64,000 nucleotides of DNA from Phylloscopus collybita (lineage: Eukaryota > Chordata > Aves > Passeriformes > Phylloscopidae), in assembly GCA_027886175.1 (NCBI GenBank), contig JAJNNQ010000075.1, forward strand, positions 5,373,001 to 5,437,000. Reading direction: 5' to 3'. Both the position numbers and the translations under genes were made by a program. The notes beneath the pieces are model-generated. The model was not told where the DNA came from. It was given only the letters and a program-made list of their open reading frames with translations, and ran no database searches. Positions 11,531-24,772 of this stretch are shown piece after piece (the first letter of the stretch is position 1; every line of letters starts with the position of its first letter).

Positions 11531-14500
11531 GAAACTGGGACTCAGAGCCTGAAGCCATTCATGCACTTAGCTACATCAAATGTTCCTGTACTTCAGCACA
11601 GACAGTCACTGAAAAAAGACAGTCCTGGTATCTCTGAATGACTCCTGTCTCAGACCTCTTCTCTTCCTTTGACTAAATAGAGGGAGCAGTGTGAAATCAG
11701 CCAGTCCCCAGGTTCAGCAGGGTGAAGCCAGGGCTTGAAGGCAGCTGAATTGAGTCGCTTCTAATCTCCCTTTTCTCAGCAATACCAATACTTCCATGGG
11801 TGTATATATGGAAGGGACTGACTGCTTTTCCCCTGATTTAGTGCTCTGCATAGTTTTGTTGCCTGGTGTCCAACTCTGCTACAAGGACCAGTCTAGCTCT
11901 CAATAATTACGCAAATACTCTTTTATTTCTACTCAAAAGTTAACAATCTGCTAAAAGGCAGCTCTTTAAGTAGGACTCCCAGCTACTGGTTCTTTCCACA
12001 ATGTTAATTGTAAATGCATTTAAAATCACTCTGCTTCCAAATTTTTATTCCTGCAGAATGGACTTACTATGCCACTAATTTCATGGGTGTTGTGAAGCAA
12101 AGAAGTATGAAGTACTTTTTTCTGGAAGGAACAGACCCATGAAAATCAATTTAATGTGAGTGCTCTCACTTTATCAGTGTCACTGACAGAAAATACTATT
12201 TTTTGTTCTTTTTGGTATGTACATATATACATATAAATGTATGTAAATACGAAGAGGCAGTTCTATTACTTGAGTTAAATGAGATTTACAGTTAAGCTGC
12301 ACCATATCCAAGTCAAATGGCCCTACTAATGGCACAAGGAACTGGAAAGTTACTCTTTCATAGGAATGTTGTTCACAACAGTTAGTACCCAGTGAATGTG
12401 CCTGGTATCATTCCAAGTTGATCTTCTCACATGAGGTAGAGTAGGACTCAACAGTTGGTCTGTTTACGGTCAAAAGTGAAAATATCTGGGCACCCTGGTG
12501 CATAGAGACAGCATTTAGTGCACTGACCAGTTCAAAAGGAGATGTGTGAAGAGTGCAAGAAGCTGAAAAGCTCATCTCTTCCTTTTCACACTATCAGCAT
12601 TTTTTAGCTCTTACAAATGTAGAGTAGTGGGCAATCAAGATCAAGGTGCAGGCTTTCAGCATTGGATTTGTTCAGTACAGGACTGATAAGTTCCTTTAGA
12701 CTTCACTATTTTCATTGTCTTGTATGTTGTTTTTAAACTCAACAACAGAATTTCTATCTGTCCTTTTTCATAGTTAGATTTGGATTTAGGCATTGATGGC
12801 TTTTAGCAATTATGGATTATAGACCAGGCTTTCTGCAGAAAGAGTGATCCTTCCATCAGTTTTCATAAAATTAGAGATCTGGTAAAAGTGGCTGAGCTCA
12901 CAGGAAATTTTTTAGAAAATAATGTTTAGAAAGGAAGGGAGTTAAATTGGTTTTGGGAAAGTCAAAATCTTCCTCAAATCTTATTTCATAAAGTGACTTC
13001 TGCTAGTGTGCCTGAGTAGCATATGATGGATTTTCAAGAAAAATTGTCGTAATCCTTACAATGACTTTCTTAGTTGTGTTTTCAGAAGCATGTCCTCAAA
13101 ATCATTCTCATGTTCTTTGTTGAAGGTCTTGTTTTGTTTTTAAAAATAAATATGTATAATCTTGGTCAAAGCTCATTCTACTTTTGTCACCTTTAAATTT
13201 TAATGGTATCAGGAAGATGGACACAAAATTAATGATACATAAAAAAGGATGAAGAGACCTTAGTTCTCTTGTATAGCCACAAAGTGTCACCCTTTTCCCA
13301 TGAATTGTCTACTCTGATTGCTTTTGTGTAGCTCAGGAAAAATAATGTCTCCTTTAAGGGAGACAGTCCTGAAGTTCAAGGACAGAATCGTGTCTTAGGT
13401 TGTGTCTGTAAAGTGACAAATGTCTCTGCAGATCTCTGATGAGTGCAATGGAGATTAAAAAGAAATAATTCAGAGAAGGAGACAACATTTTCAAAAGAAG
13501 ATAGTATTTTCATTCATAGATTGCTGATACCAAGTACCTTTGAAGATCACAACTTGGTTAAAGCCCCATGGTTTCATCTGTTTACAGGGAAGCTTATTTG
13601 TCTATATATCATCAAGTCTGCACTTCCTAGAGATCTCTATCTTTTGATCACCTGATGCTATTTTCTAAAAAGATAAAGCTGTTTCTGAGGGTAGGGGGTT
13701 TTATTGTTGTTGCTGTCCTTGGTGTTTTTCTCAAGAAAACTCTGGAAATACAATGTCTCTTTGAGAATTCCAGCTATAATAAATTGGGTTGAAAGCAAAC
13801 TAACACTTTCTGAAGTGATATTTAAAAATAGAGAAATAGAGGAACAGACCAAGATCCAGAAACTTGATTTCTGAGGGAGAAGAAGATAGGAAGCATGTGA
13901 AAAATATGACAAATTATCGTTAAAAAAAGAAGTTTAATATATGACACTTGATAATAAAATGTTTTATAATCGCAAAAGGAAATATAATTTTCTGGTTTTA
14001 GCAAAAAAAAAAATCTTGTTGAATTAATAGAGATATGCTCCTGTTTTTGCTAATGTGAGGGTGGTGCCAAAAAAATCAATTTATTATCTATTTAGGACAG
14101 AGCAAATAGAAGATGTGGGTGAATGTCACCTGGTAAAAAAACAGCAGTATTGGTATGTGAGTCCTAATTTCTGTGTAGGCATTTACCTCAGGTCTTTAGA
14201 CAAGTTCCTAATTCTGGCAGTGTGTAGGTATCAGACATGTTTCCTCCTAAAGACTGTTTTGATTTTCTCTTTATTAATCCACCCATTCCCTATGGCTAAT
14301 CCTGACTCTCATTCTGAGATACAAAACTCTCTCCTTTTGTTGCAGGCTAAACTTCACTTTTTGATTTCAACTTCTGAAATTTCTCTGAGTTTTGAGCACA
14401 CAGAAGTTACAAAACCCTAAAAACAAGGAACAGAATCACTCATGGCAAGTGAGCAAGAAAAGCAATGCAACAAAGTGATAGTTTTCTACCTAATTTTTCT

Positions 14501-15349
14501 CCTATCCTGATTCAAGATCAGGTTCTCTGTAGGAACTATTTGCTAAGAGTCCTTGAGCAAAGTGCTAGCATATATTTGTTTTCAGTCATTCACTTTAGAA
14601 ACCCCCTTTACCTTGCACTGAGCTGGCTTGTCCTTGTCATTCCAGCTCATATTCTGTCATTTGGCTTAATGTCTTTGGAAGGAGTACAATGCTTTGATTG
14701 AAAAATTCATTTTTATAGTGGGGATGAACTAAATGAACATGGGGGAGGATTCATTATGCTGAGGAAAGCAGGCAGAAGACCTTGACTGTATTTTTTCCTC
14801 CCTTCCTATTTTAGGGAGGTTAAAAGGAAGGAAGAAATTCAGTATACAGAGATGGAGCAGACCTGTATAACGGTTTTGCTGCCTACACTCAGTTGCAGAG
14901 TTGATTATGAATTCTTAAAAAAGCAAATGGCTCTGAGTTTATGGGGTCTAATTTTGATATGAATCTTAACTGCAGAAGTTGGGCTTTTTTTCTGGGAATA
15001 CAGGTAGGTGTACATGTGGGAGAATTAAACTTTTATTATTTTTTTAAATGTCAGCTCATTCTAAAGGACAGAGTTATCATTTCAGCAAACTATATTATAA
15101 ATGCCCATGAATCATATGCAAAAAGACAATAATAAATTTCTTTATCTCTTTCCCTCTCAAACCATCCTCTGAGGCAGAAAGAAGAGGTTACAACAGTAGA
15201 CAAGTGGGAAATTATTTCAGTGGGGTGCAGAGAAAAAAAAAATAACTTGCATAGGTACAAAAGAGAAACTTCCAAGAAAGTTTTAAGTGGTAGACACTGG
15301 AACTCATCCTTTCAGGTATGATTATGCATATATATAATCACAAACATAT
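11531..15349. other. Non-coding DNA, no gene seen
   Basis: Unique AT-rich sequence. The longest frames (121 codons at 14055-14420 and 84 codons at 13658-13912) show no recognisable domain. A TA-rich patch with repeated 'atgta' occurs at 12215-12245. Confidence 0.55.
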
Positions 15350-15450
15350 GGATGGGGCCCTGGTCAAGTAGACAGTGTCCCTGCCCATGGAAGGATTGTT
15401 GGAATGAGATGATCTTTGAGATTCCTCTCAACACAAACCATTCTGTTATT
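15350..15450 (+). mobile_element. CR1 LINE, short 3' terminus
   Basis: 'ggatggggccctggtcaagt', 'gtccctgcccatggaagg', 'gagatgatctttgagattcc' and 'acacaaaccattctgttatt' are the canonical last ~100 bp of CR1 in plus orientation. Confidence 0.85.
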
Positions 15451-17208
15451 CCATGGAAGCTGTGTCAGGTAGGACAGGATCCAACACCAAGTTACATGGT
15501 TTCACTGTCTTGGAATTTAGACAGAACTTTGTTAAATTCCAATTAATTTAGATGTGTAGCAGAATAAGTTTGAAATGGATCAGAAATTAATTTCACATAA
15601 TATGCAGGTGTCCTGGAAAGCATGAGAATCCCTAAGTTGACTTGTTGAGCTCAGAAGAGTGTGCTTTCTCCCTTTAGATCTCTTGTATTTACCACATTTA
15701 CCATTTGTTTAAATTCTGCTTCTAGCGTTGTTTTAATATTACACATACTAGTAGCAAAAAGAAAGAAAAAAAAAGAGTAAAGAATTTGTTTAAAATGTAC
15801 ATTATGCAGAACTGTTTTCAAACCCAGTATGATACCATGGAACAAGCCGTGACAGAAAATTAGGATCATCACAAAGCTTGCGGTTCTCTCTTCCTTTCAC
15901 AAGTTTTGGCTCCTGCTTTCCTACTGTATGCACAGCAGCTATCACAGATGGATCAAGAAGTCAAAAGGTCTTACCACCTTCCAGCAAATTGCTAATTAAT
16001 GGCATATTAGTGTTCTCAGTCAGACAAACAGAGAAAACATTATGAGTAGTAAATCACTTCTGACTATGGTTCATGGGAAGTCACTCACAAATGGCTAAGC
16101 AGAAGGTCAGCCTTTTGTGAAGGTTCAAAATAGGGTAAAAACTCAGAGCTCTGAATTCACAGCAGGAGACCTTCATCTTACAGCAACTCTGCCCCAGCAT
16201 CTTTTATGTGTAAACAGCAAGCAGGAATTCTTAACTAAAACAAAACACTACACTGCATGCATAATGCCTCCCTTGGGGAGTTAAAAAGAGAGGACAAATT
16301 ACATGTGACAGATGTTAGCTACATCACTTAACACACCACTGAAAGGCATTCAGGGTATACCAGAAAGGTATAGTGTAATGTGAGATGCACCTGAATAAGC
16401 TCTGAATAAGAAACTTGACATATAAGCCCCGGAAGAGCACGATACTATTATGGTTATCCTACTACTGGGTCCCAGAGGAGATTATTCAGAGCTGACATAT
16501 GCTTTCATTCAGGTCACTGCGCTGGGTCATGGAGAAAGGGTTTTGGGTAGTATGCATGTAGGCTTTGCTTCATCTACAAAATCCTCATGTTCCCAGGCCC
16601 CGTTTCATACAAAAATTCAGTGAGATTCACTGAGAGATTAAGACATCTAAGATGAGGTACCTACTTCTGTAATAGATGTGCAAGTTCCAACTTTACTTAA
16701 AGGAGATCTATTCAGTCACTGGAGTCTGGATAATGATTTGGACAGGTGTAGATGTTTATTTTAGGGGTGTTGGAGCTGTGCCTCAGGCTTCACTAATTAG
16801 GTGTGCTATTCAGGTACCTAAAACCAGTCCTGTGTTGCCATCTGAACTGCTCTGCAATAACCTGTGTGTCCTACAGATGCTGCTTCAGAGTCATGTGGGT
16901 CTCCTGTAAACCCTCAGTCAAACCCATCCCAAATGGATGTTTGGGGAACTAAATCAAACCCTGGCTGTCCACTGGCTATGACAGAAACTGAGATTTCTTG
17001 CACGTGTCAACATCCTCACACAGATATCTAAATGCAAGGACCTCAAGGTAGAAACTATTCTCTTCTCTCCTCCAGAGCCAAGGCACAGACAAAACTTTGT
17101 TCCATTATTTCTTTACACCTCAGCTTTCCACCAAACAAAATTTGGCCCCACACTAATGGAAAAGGATCCCTGCTGAGGGACAAGAGGTTTTGATTTCCCT
17201 GACAGTGA
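15451..17208. other. Non-coding DNA with a possible ancient repeat at 16640-17045
   Basis: No gene seen. The part from about 16640 to 17045 has repeated small motifs: AGGTACCT palindromes at 16655 and 16815, and 'agatatctaaatgcaagga' at 17023, which recurs at 28362. It may be a decayed interspersed repeat I cannot name. Confidence 0.45.
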
Positions 17209-17213
17209 GGGCC

Positions 17214-17816
17214 TGTCCTAGGTTACAATGTAAAATTGTGCCCAAGGTATGTATTCTATCCCCATGAGCCGTTGGAGCCAAGGTGGGGCAGTGTTTTCCT
17301 TATCTTCTGTTAACGAGCCAAACAATGCCTTCCCAGAAAACGTTATCTCTGTTTAATGGGCCATCAAGGACCCATTGCATGACTCATAGGATGAAATCAT
17401 CCCATTGTGAGATGCTCTGCCCAGGGGGAGGAGCCAAGCATTCCCACCTGGATATAATCCAGGGTTTGAGACCTCACGAGTGGCTTCTATCCACTGAACT
17501 CTCAGAGGAGACAAGAGCTACCAGACGTTTCTACAGGAATCACTGCTTTGACAAGAACATCTCATCTGGATTCCTGGAGGAAGACTGGACCCTTCTCATC
17601 ATCCCTGGACCCTTCTCTCTTAGGATCATCTCTACTCCAACGGAACCACATCTGCCTCTCCAGGAGGATTTCCGGACTGCTTCAAACGTCCTGACCAACA
17701 GGGTGTCAGGTTGTATTGTTCCATTTATTTTATTTTACCTTTTTTTTCCCTCTCTTCTCCTATTAAATTGTATCTCTGACTGGGAGTCTCACTGGTTTTG
17801 CTTTCAAACCAGCACA
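17214..17816 (+). mobile_element. Complete solo LTR, related to the one at 6764
   Basis: Starts TGTCCTAGG and ends CCAGCACA, flanked by the perfect 5-bp duplication GGGCC (17209-17213 and 17817-17821). It carries a TATA-like GATATAAT (17451-17458) and an ATTAAA signal (17762-17767). Blocks such as 'gaggaagactggaccctt' and 'gcctctccaggagga' match the 6764-7672 element. A 181-codon frame (17283-17828) runs through the LTR and into the flank but is not a gene. It lacks the 3' extension seen in the 6764 copy between the polyadenylation region and the terminus. Confidence 0.9.
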
Positions 17817-17821
17817 GGGCC

Positions 17822-18559
17822 AGAATGAGTGGTCTCCATAGCAGATTATACAGGGTAGATGAGAAAAACCAAGGGAATATGATGAGGAAAGAGTCTGAGA
17901 GCTACCACTCAGTTTCTCTAAGAGAGAAAGTTATCACTATCAACTGGCCAAAAGAAAGAACTGAACTTTTATAACATATATAGTCTATATATGTATATAA
18001 TCTATAATATGTGACTAGATAATATTACATTATATGTCTGCACTTTGCACATGGTGGTTGTGAGTGCTCTGCCTGCTTTTTTCATGTTTTACCCTTATGT
18101 TTCAGATGTTCAGACACAAGTGTTATTCCCCTGTTGTTAATATATATCCCATTTAGTGAGCTAACTTCAGTAATGCATACCTCACATGCTTTCCTTATAA
18201 TATGCAGATAATAAACAGATTATTTTTTTTTCTTGCTGTGATTGGTTGAAGAAGTAATACTGAATAACTTCATTACATTAGTTTAGTACAGGGGTCATCA
18301 TTGTAATATCTATGAATTACATAAAACCCACTTGGGTAACTTGGACTGGTTGTAGCCTTCTGTTGAAGCCTGGAGGGTAAGGGAGCTAATGCTCATGTCC
18401 AAAACACTGGTAGCTGGGTGGCTGTGGGGCCAGCCAAGGATTGTTGGTAAGGACATGATGTGGGAAAGGACAGGATGTGGCTGAAGCAGGGGACACATGG
18501 AGGTAGGGCAGCATTTTTCCAGGAAAAATGTCCTTGTTCTGTTTCCTGGATATATCACA
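17822..18559. other. Non-coding DNA, no gene seen
   Basis: A TA-rich patch lies at 17970-18035. The remainder has no recognised feature. Part of 18420-18560 could be the upstream end of the LTR-like element that follows, but its border could not be fixed. Confidence 0.5.
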
Positions 18560-18990
18560 GCACAATGCAGGTGCAGGAATAAGGCTGAGAACTGGGCATG
18601 GACTCTAAGGGGAGGTCAAGACTACCCAAGACCCCTGAAACCCTCCAACCCATTTCCTGAAAATCCAGAAGAATGGACTATACATGAGAACTGATTTTCA
18701 CAGAAAGCAAGAAACTTATCTCCAGGGTTGTGAAAACATCTTGGACAGCCCATCAGCTGGATTGATGCTGGTGGTCTCTCTTGTTCTTCCCTTCTTCCTT
18801 TTACTCTCTCTTCCTCACTTTAATCCATCTCTATTTCCTTCCACCCTACCCCTTTATCCAAAACCCACTGCTCTGTCCTTATACAAACAGATAAGGGACT
18901 AACTTCTACTATTTTCCATGGTAAATGCATCATTTATTAATAAAACTTTGTAAGTTTTTGCAGACCTTCTGACTTTTGTCATTCCTTTTG
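18560..18990 (+). mobile_element. Probable LTR fragment (borders uncertain)
   Basis: The architecture is LTR-like: a mixed-composition block, a pyrimidine-rich stretch (18775-18860), then AATAAA (18940-18945) followed by a GT-rich segment 'ctttgtaagtttttgcag'. I recognise the block around 18700-18770 as resembling avian LTR sequence, but I found no convincing TG...CA ends or target-site duplication. An unrelated transcribed 3' end is an alternative. Confidence 0.45.
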
Positions 18991-21306
18991 ATCATGAGCA
19001 TCTACAAATCTTGAGTACTCCTTTATGATGGGATATCACACTGCTCTGTTCTTATCAGCTGATGGACATAAAAAACCTGCATTGGAGTCAATCTCATGAG
19101 ACACAGTGGTTGTGCCATTTTTTTGTATTCTTACTGCATTTCCTTGGCTCCTGTGCCACAGGGCTAATTCCTCCCAGAATTTTCCAAGCTGCATTATATG
19201 AGCGGCCCTGTTTATCTGAATTACATCTTGTGCAGTAGAGTAACATCAAACCTACTGCAAATGTGTGAGTGTAAGAGTAAGATCGTGTGGAAGAATTGCT
19301 GATATTGTGTTTCTCCCTCACACAGGACAAAGGTGTGTGATTGTTTGTTCAGGAAAGTTTAAAACATATCTCTGGTGATTACAGCACAACAGTAATTTCT
19401 GTGTATAGATTTATCACAGAGTAAGTTATTGTTGCTTGACTTCAAGTCTCTTGATGTTCATCTCTGAAAAGCTAAAATAATATCACTCTACTGTCTCTCA
19501 GTGCTGTCATTATTTTGAAGTCCAATTTAGAAGGAGAAAGGTTTCAAACCACATCTGGCTCTTCCTGAACATTTCTCTACTTTAGTCATCACATTTTTTC
19601 TACTAAAAATGAACTGTTTTTACCCCTTGTTTTTCTTTCTAGATGGGCAAAAGGAGGAAATAACTGTTTGCATGTCTTGAGAAGCAGTAAAAGTGTGTGT
19701 CTGCAAAATATGCCTTATTCTGTAGTGAATAGTTTTTCTCCTTTGCAATACTAGCTGTCCTCTGAAAGAGCAACAGATTTGTAGCTACCCTCTTAATATG
19801 ACTAAATCCTGCTATTGAATTATGACATGAATCCTTGAGGGAAGAGAGCAACATATTTGGAGTATTGTCATCCTGTTGTAAGTGTGGGAGCGACTGATTC
19901 CTCCAGTGGAGTTTCCTGTGCATTCTTTTGCATTTTCACTAAAGACTTCAATGAAAATGATTTTGAAATCTCTTAACTGCATCTGTTTTGATTTCTTCAG
20001 GTGAATTGGAATGGAATGACAATAGCAGGGGACACCTGCTCGCAGCTCATAAATCAGATTAAGTTTGAAACCTGCTTCTTTCTGCTGTTTGCCTTCTCAT
20101 AAGCTCAAGGAGGATGAATTTATCCCACCATGTCAAAGCAAGGCTTTAGTGATATGAGGAGCTAAGAAAGTGATCAGGGAAAAAATATGGGAAAATAAGA
20201 AGTCACTGATTGGAGAATAAAGGGGTGAAGGGCTTAGGTATGTTTGAATCATTTCCAGTAATAAAGTTCCTAACTACTCTGTAATACAGCTGATTCACTG
20301 TCACTCGACTTTTGAGCACCATTAATGCCCAGTTTAAAATATCTATGAGATGGATTACTGTACTAAATACTTTACAGTACTGGGTTTACGGTCAGGATTT
20401 AGTGGAAAGCTTCTTTCTCCTATAAATCATACTATGAATATTGATTGTGGTAACTTCTACTTACCTAAAAGTTTTATGAGGCTTTTTAAAAAAGTACCGA
20501 CTCTGTTTTGGTGGGAAAGATCCTTTCCCAGAAACTAATATGAGGAATATTTCTAAAATATGCCAATTTTGTGTTTATATAGTTAAGAATGACTTTATAA
20601 CAAAGTGCTGCTAGTCCAGACCAATTTATTATATAGTGCAGAAGTGTTAAACTGCCTTAAATCAATAGTTAAAAAGACAGGAGAGTGCTTGGGTGTTATA
20701 AGTCATCATTTTAATGAAATATAGATTATTCCAAGACTATTAAACAAGTGGTTGGTGTCAGGAAAATTGTTCACTTTTTCAGTGCTAAACAAAACCATCT
20801 ATTTTAATGCAGTAAAATCAATAAGGAGCTGAGACCTGCCATGTAGCTTGAATGCCTAAGTAAATGTATATTTAAAACTCCCCATTGAAAGGAAGGTAGG
20901 TTACTCTTTGTATGTCCTGGTTACTAACTCTGATTAAAGGAAATGATTTAAGGGAATATTGAAAAAAGGAAGAAGCAGGAAAAATATTTTTATGTAACCA
21001 CTTCCCTTGTTAAACAGACGATTACTAAGCTTCTTTTTTAGGAAATATTTTCCAAGCTGCACAGATATTGGGGGCTGAGGATAATTCAGGAGTGGAGAAC
21101 TATTTCAATTTAGCACTCAAATTGAAGGAAAGCTGGGGAGCCCAAGATTAAACTAAAATATAATTCATAAAGTTGCCTGAGGTTGCAAATAATTGGTTTG
21201 TAATAATGAGCACAGTTTTGCTTGTTATTTTCAGGATTATCAAAAAACCCCAAAATATATATATAACAAGAGCAGGGTTGCAAACTCACCTCCCATCCAT
21301 CAAAGT
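18991..21306. other. Non-coding DNA, no gene seen
   Basis: Unique sequence with no recognised gene, repeat or RNA. Open frames reach at most 94 codons. Confidence 0.55.
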
Positions 21307-21489
21307 AAAAACAACCAAACAAAACAAAAAAAAACCCAACAAAAACAAAAACAAAAAAACCAACAACAACAACAACAACAAAAAACCCCACACAAAACAA
21401 AAAAAAACCACAAAAAACCCAAACCAAAACCAAAACAAACCCCAAAACAAAACCACAACAACAAAAAAACCAACCCACCCACCAAAACA
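21307..21489 (+). repeat. 183-nt tract containing only A and C
   Basis: No G or T occurs in these 183 positions on the plus strand. The tract is not one clean microsatellite: it mixes AAAC, CAA (six units near 21361-21378), CCAAAA and ACCC motifs. It generates overlapping spurious frames on both strands, Asn/Lys/Thr/Gln-rich on one and Val/Phe/Gly-rich on the other. Confidence 0.95.
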
Positions 21490-24488
21490 TTCCAAAAGAT
21501 TCTATGTCAGGATGAAACCAAAGCCCTTATTTTGTCAAACTGCCTCTTCTTTGGACAACATTTTAGATTTCCAGAGTGCTAAAACAGGCTGGAAAACTCA
21601 CAGTGAAGTCTCTCATTAAAAAAATAGGCCTTATATTTGGGGGAGGTGTAGGCTCTCTTCAGTATTTTATACTTTAAATTGAACTCTGATTTTCTCTCCG
21701 TATAGAATAATTAAAAACTCACTTAGGTAAAGAGAGAATTACTTTATAATATGGAATTTAGGGCATTCAGCTAGAATGAAGGAGACTTTGATCTGAATCA
21801 TATTAAGCAGAAGTTTGAAATGAGGTCTCTCATGGCTGAATGCACTGGCACTTGGGTAGTTAGTTAATCTCAGGACTTCTTCGCTTTGATCATTTCTATC
21901 ATGAGGCTGAGAAAATTCCCAGCGCTTTCCAGTGCTGGCTGCTCTTCCTAAAATTTCCACTTGGAAAAATCAGAAGTTTTCAGTGAAAGCCCTGCTTCAG
22001 ATTTGTGCTCTCAGTCCAGCTATGGTTCACTGAATCACATGCCATCCAGTCTCCTCCGCTACCAGCTCCTACTGACACTACCTGCTAGTAAAGCATGGCT
22101 CATGAATACATCAGAGTGCAACTGCCACACGGCAAATTGCACCTCCTGAAGGTACACAACTGAAAAAAACTCCTAAAGAGAAGGCATTACACAATTCTCT
22201 ATCTTGGCCCATCAATCTGCATTCACATTTCAACATGGCAATAATGAATGCATTTTGTTAGGGTCCACTTGCAGCTGGTTGTCTCTGAGCAGCGTTCAAA
22301 GGCAGTCCTTGACTTGAAAGAAAACAGATTTTTCTAAAATATGCTTGAAGGCAAGTACCCTGAGTTTTGAGACAATTGTTATTTTTGGTAACTTAGGGTA
22401 TCTCTTTTGCAGCTCATTTGCTAAAATACAGATGATTTAGTGCTATTTTGTATGTCCTATGTCATAGATGAAGAAATAATAATTCTCAGTGGGAAGAGTA
22501 TTCCTTACCTAAAGCAACCAGTGAACAGACACTGTGACATTGTTCCTGTAAACAAACCTGGCAAAGTCTCTCCAGACAGCCCAATTAGCATGTTTAATGG
22601 ATCATTTTAAAAGAATAATTTCAGGAATGCAGAGAAGACATGACCTTCCCTAACATTTTTTTCTGCTATTTCAGTTATTGATGAAATGAAAATAAAGCAG
22701 TACAAAAACATATAGCCAAACAGCTCATCTCTTTCTTTGCTCTCTTTTTTCCCTACCATAATGCATCACTATACTTTTAAATTAAGCCCAGCAGGTAGGA
22801 AGATCCTATATCCATTTTCAAATAAGGTAATTTGTCCCTGTATTACAGCATGTTTCTTTGATATGGTTTCTTTCAGGACATAGCCCTGCTGCTTCCTGAA
22901 AGATGAGTCAAAGATTCTTTGCTGTAAATCCTAATGACTGCCTAAGTAAATGCTTTTTACAGAGTTGTGTGAAGTTAGATTTCACTTTTCTCTGACATCT
23001 AATTCTGCAATGTCCTTATCCAGAAACACAGATTTTCCCCCCTCTTTTCTTCTGATACACTCCTTTCTCTCATTAAAGACATTTTAGTTAAAGCTGATTG
23101 CCTTCAGCAATAATGGCATCTTGAAAAAACATAGATGACAAAAATAGACAATTCAAATTTCTTGTGCCAGTAGTTGCAGATTGAATACAAGAGACAAAGT
23201 TATGCCAGGTGTTCAGGTAGAGAGTAAAGATAAAACTTCTTGTTCTTCTGTCATTTACCATTCTCAAGGACTGGGTAAAAACTTTTCTTAGAGGACAAAG
23301 CAGATAGTAAGGGAATAGCACAGCCAGCTCTGGGGCTGGGAGAGGCAACTGAAGAGCCCCAGTGCCCTTTTAGCTGCAAGAAGCTAATGTGCTGCAGGGT
23401 GTGCAAGCAGAAAGCTGTTCTTTGAAAATGACATCTTCTCCCTGTGTGTTTTCTTGCAGAGGCTCTGTGCTCTGAACCAAGCACGATCAGATGATTTGAA
23501 TAAGACAGGGCTGATTAGAGTAGTCAGTTTTACCTTATTCCTCTGCTTGACTGGAGAAAATGACAGTAAATTCCTGTCTCACAGTTCTCATCCATTATGA
23601 GTTTCATTACAGAAAGAGTTCTAAGAAAAATAATCCTTTGTCCAGCAGAACAGCATTTCAGCAGCTCCCTATTCTTTCTTTTTATGTATTTGACATGTTT
23701 TACTTCAGCTAAATGGGGTGAAATATGGCATTAACAGTTTTTAGGACACAACTTTAAAGAATATTTTCTTCATTTTTCATTGTCTTTCCATCTCTAGACG
23801 AAAACACAAGCACAAAAATATATATTTTTGTATAGCTTTTCTTTCTTTTTAACCCTAAAATCTAGTTTTGTAATGCTGATAACACAGGTTAGAACAAAAG
23901 GTTTGTGTATGGGCAATACACACTGAGAGAAACTCATGCAAAGTAACATAGTTGGGGGCTGATACACTGAATCAGCACTGGAAAAGCATTTATGGATTCC
24001 AGATAAAACAATATGTTTACATCCACATATCTGGCTTCATATGATCATTCTACTGATTTTATTCGTTGTCCTCTTATCTTGTGTTTCTCAGCTACTCAGA
24101 TGAAGTTTGGTTTTGTTCTCTTCTCTATTAATGGTGTTTGAGGGCAGATTAATTGCTTCATTTCAGGAAAAACCTAGTTTGAATTTCCAAATTAATCTGA
24201 AATCAAATCTGAAGTAAGCCCTCTCACAACATTTGGGATAGCTCTGACCTTTCATTACTTTTTGTCATTGACCATTTCTGCTGGTTTGTAACCTTAAGAA
24301 CAAGCAGGGATCCAGCAATTTTTAATCTAAGTGTTCTATCCTTTTGAGCCAAATGTGGCTCCTCATTCAATAAACAAATTTTTTCTGTATCTAAGGTTGC
24401 TGTACTTACACACAGGAGTCCCTCAAGGCAAAGATAAGAATAATAAGAGAAAGATGCACAAAATTGATGAGAAAAGCCTTGTCTGATG
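21490..24488. other. Non-coding DNA, no gene seen
   Basis: Unique sequence. No exon, repeat family or RNA gene recognised. Open frames reach at most 91 codons. Confidence 0.55.
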
Positions 24489-24772
24489 CATAGAATCATA
24501 GAGTAGTTTTGATTGGAAGGGACCTTTAGAGGTCATCTAGTCTAATGCCACTGCAATGAGCAGGGACTTCTTTAGCTAGGTCAGGTCATTCAGAGACTCA
24601 CCCAACCACCACCTCTCTGGGTGACTGTTCCAGTGTTTCATCATGCAAAATTTCTTCCTCATGCGTGATCTAAATATACCCAGTTTCAGTTTAAAGCATT
24701 TATCCTTTGTGTATATTACTACAGGTTCTACTTGAAATTCTTATCAGCCCCCTTTAAATATTGTATTTATGC
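24489..24772 (-). mobile_element. CR1 LINE, 3' fragment
   Basis: The left end CATAGAATCATAGAG is the complemented CR1 tail. It is followed by 'ttggaagggacctttagagg', 'tcatctagtctaatgcca', 'cctctctgggtgactgttcc', 'aaatttcttcctcatg' and 'gccccctttaaatatt', all in the conserved order. 5'-truncated near 24772. It is moderately diverged. Confidence 0.88.

Noticed and set aside
17283..17828. 181-codon open frame on the plus strand
   Set aside because: It lies almost wholly inside the solo LTR 17214-17816 and runs over its target-site duplication. LTRs are non-coding and the translation has no recognisable domain.
21110..21619. Six overlapping frames of 61-148 codons on both strands
   Set aside because: They are translations of the A/C-only tract (Lys/Asn/Thr/Gln-rich on one strand, Val/Phe/Gly/Leu-rich on the other).
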